Position numbers and translations under genes: made by a program | Shown here: one piece after another, positions 1 to 5,006 of the stretch | How positions within the stretch are numbered: the stretch's first letter is position 1 | Layout of the letters: each line of letters opens with the position of its first letter | Notes under the pieces: generated by a model | The model's input: the letters and a program-made list of their open reading frames with translations, nothing else | Database searches by the model: none | What the model was told of the DNA's origin: nothing | Source of the DNA: Pseudomonadota bacterium | GTDB taxonomy: Bacteria; Pseudomonadota; Alphaproteobacteria; Acetobacterales; Acetobacteraceae | Assembly: GCA_021785335.1 (NCBI GenBank) | Contig: JAJYFW010000192.1 | Coordinates: 1-5,006 of the forward strand | Length of the DNA stretch: 5,006 bases | Reading direction: 5' to 3'

Positions 1-439
1 CCGACATTGACGTTGCGCTTCAGCATCTCGTCGGAGATGGCGAGGCGCTTGAGTTCCTGGCGGGCGAGGCGGAGGAAGGCGCCGGCGTCGAGTTCCGCCT
101 CGCCGCGGGCGCGGCGCTGCGCGTTGAGCGCGGTGCGGAGGAAATTGGCGTTGCCGACGCCGGGCAGTTCCACCGGGTACTGGAAGGCGAGGAAGAGGCC
201 GGCGGCGGCGCGCTCCTCCGGCTCCATGGCGAGGAGGTCGGCGCCGTCGAGCGTCGCGGTGCCGCCGGTGACCTCGTAGCCTTCGCGGCCGGAAAGGACG
301 TAGCTCAGTGTCGACTTGCCGGAGCCGTTGGGGCCCATGATGGCGTGGATTTCGCCCTTGGGGACTTCCAGCGAGATGCCGCGCAGGATCTGCTTGCCAT
401 CGACGCTGGCGGCGAGATCCCTGATTTCGAGCAGCGCGC

Positions 440-443
<4 letters not shown>
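1..443 (-). CDS. sufC: Fe-S cluster assembly ATPase SufC (N-terminal part, runs off left edge)
   Basis: SufC is the cytosolic ABC-type ATPase of the SufBC2D scaffold complex. Its ATP hydrolysis drives the conformational change needed to build Fe-S clusters on SufB/SufD. The frame gives 147 complete codons from an ATG at 443 and is still open at base 1. The protein opens [20 protein letters not shown]. It carries a Walker A motif GPNGSGKST (residues 37-45), the SufC-typical [12 protein letters not shown] stretch just after it, and a Q-loop in LAFQYP (Q88) followed by VELPGV. The ABC signature, Walker B and switch His of this roughly 250-residue family lie outside the window. The start codon overlaps the sufB stop as ATGA (443-440), with a GAGGG-like Shine-Dalgarno 9 nt upstream inside sufB, so it is probably translated by coupling to sufB. 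The Walker A context and the partner sufB make the assignment firm. Confidence 0.96.
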
Positions 444-1937
<1,494 letters not shown>

Positions 1938-1945
<8 letters not shown>

Positions 1946-2465
1946 GACCGTGTTCCGGCTCGGCAGGGGCGAGAGTGGGCGCGAGCGGCAGGCGCAGCGC
2001 GTCCGGCAGGGAGGAGAGGTGCATGTCGGCGAGCGTGATGGCGGAGAGGGCGTCGCGGATTGCGTCGTTGACCAGGTTCCAGCGACCGCGCACGGCACAC
2101 TGGCAGGCGACCTCGCAGCCCGTGACGGCGCCGTCGACGCAGGCGGTGAGCGCGATGGGGCCGTCGATGGCGGCGATGACGTCGGCGATGGCGATGGTGG
2201 CGAAGGGCCGGGTGAGGCGGTATCCGCCGCGAGCGCCGCGCGTTGCCGCGACCAGGTTCGCCTGGGCCAGCGCCTTGAGGACTTTCGCGACCGTGGGCTC
2301 CGGCACGCCGGTCGCGCGGGCGATGCCCGGGGCGGTTTGGGGTGCGATCTGGGGCGCGGTCCTTGGCGCGGTCCGGGCCGCGGCCTGGACCGATTCCGGT
2401 TCCGCCTCGCCGAGGCGTGTCAGCACGACCACGGCGTAGTCGGTGAGTTTGGAAAGTCTCAGCAT
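1938..2465 (-). CDS. Rrf2-family transcriptional regulator of the SUF operon (IscR/SufR-like)
   Basis: This is a 175-residue DNA-binding regulator of the Rrf2 family, most like the SUF-operon regulators that sit directly upstream of sufB in proteobacteria. Such proteins usually sense Fe-S status through a bound cluster and repress the suf operon. The N-terminus [20 protein letters not shown] is a near-perfect family start. The winged helix continues with [26 protein letters not shown] (47-72) and the wing [13 protein letters not shown] (76-88). The expected cluster-ligand region has C109, C117 and C123 (spacings x7 and x5), plus an extra C121, followed by [10 protein letters not shown] and the conserved SLADM-like TLADMH. 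The gene overlaps sufB by 8 nt, so the two are co-transcribed. It is longer than the usual ~130-155 residues because of a repetitive Ala/Pro/Thr insertion (about 27-46) between the first helix and the helix-turn-helix, and a Pro/Ala-rich tail (157-175). A weak AGGG lies 5 nt before the start. Confidence 0.93.
2329..2388 (-). repeat. In-frame 12-bp degenerate tandem repeat (~5 copies) inside the Rrf2 regulator gene
   Basis: Five consecutive 12-nt units can be laid out on the plus strand: 2329 ggggcggtttgg, 2341 ggtgcgatctgg, 2353 ggcgcggtcctt, 2365 ggcgcggtccgg, 2377 gccgcggcctgg. The outer copies are more diverged. The coding strand reads as a 4-residue period: [20 protein letters not shown] (residues 27-46), running straight into the native GIARATGVP helix. 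The array accounts for most of the extra length of this regulator compared with its family. Confidence 0.85.
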
Positions 2466-2479
2466 GGCGACCCTATAAC

Positions 2480-2494
2480 GGACCCGATTGGTCC
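2480..2494. promoter_or_regulatory. Candidate operator: palindrome GGACC-N5-GGTCC upstream of the SUF regulator
   Basis: The 15-bp site ggacccgattggtcc is a perfect 5-bp inverted repeat around a 5-bp centre. It lies 15-29 nt upstream of the regulator's ATG. Rrf2 regulators bind such dyad sites as dimers and commonly control their own operon, so this is the best candidate for the autoregulatory site. Immediately downstream on the minus strand is TTATAG (2478-2473), which could be a -10 element. If so, the palindrome fills the -10/-35 spacer and the transcript would begin almost at the start codon. No good -35 hexamer is visible at the matching distance, so the promoter itself is uncertain. Confidence 0.5.
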
Positions 2495-2557
2495 TCTTTG
2501 CCGCACTTGGCGCAGCGACCGGGCGACGTCAAGGGCACGGGGGCGCGGGAGCGTGGT

Positions 2558-2585
2558 TTGCCGTGTGAATTTAGCTGCCTATGCT
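2558..2585 (+). promoter_or_regulatory. Possible sigma70-type promoter for the hydrolase-SDR genes
   Basis: TTGCCG (2558-2563, 4/6 to the -35 consensus) and TATGCT (2580-2585, 4/6 to the -10 consensus) are separated by 16 nt. The spacer is locally A/T-richer than its surroundings. This would start transcription near 2592 and leave a leader of about 20 nt containing the Shine-Dalgarno. The call rests on hexamer matches alone. Confidence 0.4.
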
Positions 2586-2600
2586 TGGCGGACACGCAGG

Positions 2601-2608
2601 GGGAGGAG
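2601..2608 (+). promoter_or_regulatory. Shine-Dalgarno of the alpha/beta hydrolase gene
   Basis: gggaggag contains a full GGAGG core at 2602-2606, six nt before the ATG at 2613. It decides the start: the frame is open far upstream (to 1929), but only this ATG has a strong ribosome site and begins a recognisable hydrolase N-terminus. Confidence 0.8.
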
Positions 2609-2612
2609 CGCG

Positions 2613-3509
2613 ATGCCCGGTTCCACGACCAAGAGCATCACGACGAGGGACGGTGTGCGGCTCGCCTACGAGGAGGCGGGCAGCGGGTTTCCGATGATCT
2701 TCGTGCATGAGTTCGCGGGCGACATGCGTTCCTGGGAGCCGCAGATGCGGTTCTTCTCGCGGCGCTACCGGTGCATCGCCTATGCGGCGCGGGGGTACCT
2801 GCCTTCCGACGTGCCGGAGGACCCGGCGAGCTACGGGCAGGACCATGCGACGGACGATATCGCGGCGGTTCTGGGCGGGCTCGGGATTTCGCACGCGCAT
2901 GTGGTGGGGCTGTCGATGGGGGCGTTCGCGACGCTGCATTTCGGCATGCGCTACGCGGCGATGGCGCGGTCGCTGGTGGCGGCGGGCGTGGGGTATGGCG
3001 CCGCACCCGACCGGCGCGCGCAGTTCCGCGAGGAGAGCGAGACGACGGCGCGGCGCATCCAGGAGGGAGGGATGGCGGACTTCGCCGCGACCTATGCGAT
3101 GGGGCCGGCGCGGCTGCCGTTCCTGGCGAAGGACCCGCGGGGGTATGCGGAGTTCGTGCGCCATCTCTCCGAGCATTCGACGCTGGGCTCGGCGCTGACG
3201 ATGCTGGGGGTGCAGCGGCTGCGGCCGGGGTTGTGGGACCTGGGCGAAAAGCTGGCGGCGATCGAGGCGCCGGTGCTGGTGCTGGCGGGCGACGAGGACG
3301 AGCCGGCGCTGGAGCCGGCGCTGTTCCTCAAGCGCACGATCCCGAACTCGGCGATCGCGATGCTGCCGCGGACCGGGCACACGATGAACCTGGAGGAGCC
3401 GGACGCGTTCAACGACGCGGTGCTGCGGTTCGTGAGCGCGGTGGAAGCGGGGGCGTGGAAGAAGCGCGACGCGCGGATCTTTGGGGGGTCGATTTTGGGG
3501 ACGCGGTGA
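2613..3509 (+). CDS. alpha/beta-fold hydrolase (substrate unknown)
   Basis: This 298-residue protein has the length and layout of a single-domain alpha/beta hydrolase, the fold shared by esterases, enol-lactone hydrolases and C-C bond hydrolases. The N-terminal strand reads TTRDGVRLAYEEAGSG (10-25). The nucleophile elbow is GLSMGAF (S101). The acid is most likely D227 in VLAGDEDEP, and the catalytic His is H256 in RTGHTMNLEEPDAF. The oxyanion strand reads FVHEFAGD (30-37), with H-E in place of the common H-G. A cap region of mixed helices lies between about 125 and 205. There is no signal peptide or membrane segment, so the protein is probably cytosolic. An SDR follows 76 bp downstream on the same strand, suggesting a shared operon for breakdown of an ester, lactone or CoA-linked compound; the substrate cannot be read from sequence. 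The last ~20 residues (AWKKRDARIFGGSILGTR) are a short tail beyond the fold. Confidence 0.9.
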   Translation: MPGSTTKSITTRDGVRLAYEEAGSGFPMIFVHEFAGDMRSWEPQMRFFSRRYRCIAYAARGYLPSDVPEDPASYGQDHATDDIAAVLGGLGISHAHVVGLSMGAFATLHFGMRYAAMARSLVAAGVGYGAAPDRRAQFREESETTARRIQEGGMADFAATYAMGPARLPFLAKDPRGYAEFVRHLSEHSTLGSALTMLGVQRLRPGLWDLGEKLAAIEAPVLVLAGDEDEPALEPALFLKRTIPNSAIAMLPRTGHTMNLEEPDAFNDAVLRFVSAVEAGAWKKRDARIFGGSILGTR

Positions 3510-3585
3510 CACCTTGCGAGCCCAGCGAGGTTGCAAAGCCGCTTACGTTCCGTAGCTTCCGGGGACGGAGCTTGGGGAGGAACGC
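3510..3585 (+). other. Short intergenic spacer between hydrolase and SDR genes
   Basis: These 76 bp contain only weak dyads, such as TTGCGA paired to TTGCAA with one G-U and a tiny TACG-TTC-CGTA hairpin, with no following T-run. I see no convincing terminator or promoter, so read-through into the SDR gene is the simpler expectation. Confidence 0.4.
3574..3580 (+). promoter_or_regulatory. Shine-Dalgarno of the SDR gene
   Basis: ggggagg, with the GGAGG core at 3576-3580, stands 5 nt before the ATG at 3586. It supports this start over the internal Met at residue 5. Confidence 0.8.
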
Positions 3586-4500
3586 ATGCCGGGGCTGATG
3601 CAGGACAAGGTGGTCGTGGTGACGGGCGCCGGGGGCGGCATCGGGCGCGCGATTGCGATCGCCATGGCGGAGGCGGGTGCGAAGGTCGTCATCAACGACG
3701 TGGGCGCGTCGCTGGCCGGCGAAGGCGCCTCGGCGACGCCGGCGGAGCAGACGAAGCAGCTGATCGAGCAGAAGGGCGGGCAGGCCGCGATCAATACGGA
3801 TTCCGTGGCCTCGTGGGATTCGGCGCGGAAGATCGTGCAGACGGCGATGGATGCGTTCGGGCGGATCGACGCGGTGGTGAACAACGCGGGGATTTTGCGC
3901 GACGTGATCTTCCACAAGATGACGGTGGAGGATTGGAGCAGCGTCATCGACGTGCACCTGAACGGCAGCTTTTACGTGAGCCGCGCGGCGGCGGAGCATT
4001 TCCGCGCGCAGCAGTCCGGCGCCTATGTGCACATGACGAGCACGTCCGGGCTCGTGGGGAATTTCGGGCAGGCGAATTATTCCGCGGCGAAGCTCGGGAT
4101 CGCGGCGCTGTCCAAGTCGATCGCGCTCGACATGGCGCGCTACAACGTGCGCAGCAACTGCATCGCGCCGTTCGCGTGGAGCCGGATGACGAGTTCCATT
4201 CCGGCCTCGACGCCGGAGCAGCAGGCGCGGCTGCAGCGGTTGCAGCAGATGACGCCGGACAAGAACGCGCCGCTCGCGGTGTTCCTGTGCTCGGACGCGG
4301 CGAAGGATTTCTCCGGCAACGTCTTTGCCTGCCGGCACAACGAGATTTTCCTGATGTCGCAATCCCGCCCGATCCGCTCGGTGCATCGTTCCGAGGGGTG
4401 GACCGCGGACCTGGTCGCGGAGCATGCGGCGCCGGCGCTGAAGCCCTCGCTCTATCCGCTCGATCGCAGCCAGGATGCGTTCGCGTGGGACCCGGTGTGA
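3586..4500 (+). CDS. SDR-family NAD(P)-dependent oxidoreductase, MFE-2 (3-hydroxyacyl-CoA dehydrogenase)-like
   Basis: This 304-residue classical short-chain dehydrogenase oxidises or reduces a hydroxyl/keto group with a nicotinamide cofactor. The Rossmann motif is TGAGGGIG (13-20). D38 in INDVG at the end of the second strand favours NAD(H). NNAG is at 99-102, the catalytic Ser is probably S152, and YSAAK gives Y165 and K169. Several stretches recall the dehydrogenase domain of multifunctional enzyme 2 (17beta-HSD4/Fox2): NNAGILRD, DVHLNGSFYVSRAA, and GNFGQANYSAAKLG. As in MFE-2, the position where many SDRs carry the tetrad Asn reads V-H-L (H124). An acyl-CoA or similar bulky hydroxy substrate is therefore plausible but inferred. 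Residues from about 258 on form a C-terminal extension (PIRSVHRSEGW near 262-272, ending DAFAWDPV) beyond the usual ~250-residue SDR core. The partner is the upstream hydrolase, and the stop is only 10 bp from a converging gene. Confidence 0.92.
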   Translation: MPGLMQDKVVVVTGAGGGIGRAIAIAMAEAGAKVVINDVGASLAGEGASATPAEQTKQLIEQKGGQAAINTDSVASWDSARKIVQTAMDAFGRIDAVVNNAGILRDVIFHKMTVEDWSSVIDVHLNGSFYVSRAAAEHFRAQQSGAYVHMTSTSGLVGNFGQANYSAAKLGIAALSKSIALDMARYNVRSNCIAPFAWSRMTSSIPASTPEQQARLQRLQQMTPDKNAPLAVFLCSDAAKDFSGNVFACRHNEIFLMSQSRPIRSVHRSEGWTADLVAEHAAPALKPSLYPLDRSQDAFAWDPV

Positions 4501-4510
4501 GCCTCGGGCG

Positions 4511-5006
4511 CTAGCCGAGAATCCACGGGGCGCCGGAAGCCTCGGCGATGGCGCGGACCTGGGCGAGGAGGCCGGTGCCGACGGGAATGCCCTGCTCGCG
4601 GCGTCTTGCGGCGGTGGCGCGCTCGGGGTCGCCGGGGACCATGACGGGGAGCGCGGGATCGACGGGCTTCGTGGCACGCATGGAGTCGGCGAAGCGGGCG
4701 ACGCCGGCGGCGAAATCTCCGGCGTCGGTGAAGATGGCCGGATCCAGCGCGAGGAAGAAATGGCCGAGGCCGACATGCTTGCCCTTCGCGTGGCCCTGGT
4801 CCGAGGGGTAGCTCATGCCGGCCAGGCCACCGGCGAGGATGTCCACCATCATCGCGAGGCCGTAGCCCTTGTAGCTGGCACCCTCGCGTGAGCCGCCGAG
4901 CGAGGTGAGGAAGCCGCCGCGCTCCGCGACATCGCGCGGGTCGGTGGAGGGGCGACCCTCGGCGTCCAGCACCCAGCCCGGGGGAGCGGGGAGGTTTTCG
5001 TTGACC
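4511..5006 (-). CDS. Ldh-family NAD(P)-dependent oxidoreductase (malate/lactate/ureidoglycolate dehydrogenase type), C-terminal part
   Basis: The 164 visible codons end at a TAG (4513-4511), and the frame is still open at the right edge, so the gene's 5' part lies outside the window. The segment matches the C-terminal part of the type II malate/L-lactate dehydrogenase family (Ldh, COG2055), cytosolic NAD(P)-dependent 2-hydroxyacid dehydrogenases. GWVLDAEGRPSTDP is followed by LTSLGGSREGASYKGYGLA, MMVDILAGGLAGMSY and GHFFLALDPAIF, then a helix with FADSMRATKP, VMVPGDPE and GIPVGTGL. A GTG at 4972 could be read as a start, but family-like sequence (VNENLPAPPGW) continues in frame upstream of it, so it is internal. 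Family members act on malate, lactate, sulfolactate or ureidoglycolate; which applies here cannot be told from this part. The gene converges on the SDR gene and is probably a separate transcription unit. Confidence 0.9.
   Translation of the reverse strand, partial: VNENLPAPPGWVLDAEGRPSTDPRDVAERGGFLTSLGGSREGASYKGYGLAMMVDILAGGLAGMSYPSDQGHAKGKHVGLGHFFLALDPAIFTDAGDFAAGVARFADSMRATKPVDPALPVMVPGDPERATAARRREQGIPVGTGLLAQVRAIAEASGAPWILG

Noticed and set aside
1946..2098. Upstream start for sufB at 2098
   Set aside because: The extra 51 residues are Ser/Pro/Arg/Thr-rich shadow sequence over the regulator gene, and SufB homology begins at the Met at 1945.
2498..2710. 70-codon plus-strand frame beginning in the divergent intergenic region
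   Set aside because: It overlaps the hydrolase start in another frame, has no good Shine-Dalgarno and shows no protein-like pattern.
2571..3536. 321-codon minus-strand frame opposite the hydrolase
   Set aside because: It is an Arg/Pro/His-rich product typical of a G+C shadow, antisense to a gene with an intact catalytic triad.
4503..4519. CTCGG-N7-CCGAG dyad as an intrinsic terminator
   Set aside because: The stem has only five pairs, there is no U-tract on either strand, and it includes the Ldh-family stop codon.
3409..4776. 455-codon minus-strand frame opposite the SDR gene and overlapping the Ldh-family gene
   Set aside because: It is low complexity, collides with two well-supported genes and has no recognisable motif.

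Overview
The window is G+C-rich bacterial chromosome with tightly packed genes. The high G+C opens long false reading frames opposite every real gene. Gene content and protein style suggest an alphaproteobacterium: an Rrf2-type SUF regulator directly followed by sufB and sufC, and an MFE-2-like SDR beside an alpha/beta hydrolase. Rhodospirillales or Acetobacteraceae would fit, but that lower-rank placement is an impression from recalled sequences and was not tested.

Left half, minus strand (1-2465): the head of a SUF iron-sulfur cluster assembly operon. It reads, in transcription order, an Rrf2-family SUF regulator (2465-1938), sufB (1945-440) and sufC (443 to beyond the left edge). Neighbouring genes overlap by 8 and 4 nt, so translation is probably coupled. 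The regulator keeps Cys residues that could hold an Fe-S cluster. A perfect GGACC-N5-GGTCC palindrome sits just upstream of its start codon and is the best candidate for its autoregulatory operator. SufB provides the scaffold and SufC the ATPase of the SufBC2D complex; sufD and sufS would be expected beyond position 1.

Middle (2466-2612): a 147-bp divergent intergenic region with the palindrome on the suf side and a plausible sigma70-type promoter plus Shine-Dalgarno on the other side.

Right half: on the plus strand, an alpha/beta hydrolase (2613-3509) and, 76 bp later, an SDR resembling the dehydrogenase domain of peroxisomal multifunctional enzyme 2 (3586-4500). They probably form a small catabolic operon of unknown substrate. 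Only 10 bp after the SDR stop comes the stop codon of a converging minus-strand gene, the C-terminal part of an Ldh-family (type II malate/L-lactate dehydrogenase family) oxidoreductase, which runs off the right edge.

I see no tRNA or rRNA gene, insertion sequence, CRISPR array or phage gene. No clearly novel system is evident. The most unusual items are two unrelated in-frame tandem repeats inside conserved genes of the suf operon (12 bp x ~5 in the regulator, 15 bp x 3 in sufB) and the palindrome upstream of the regulator.
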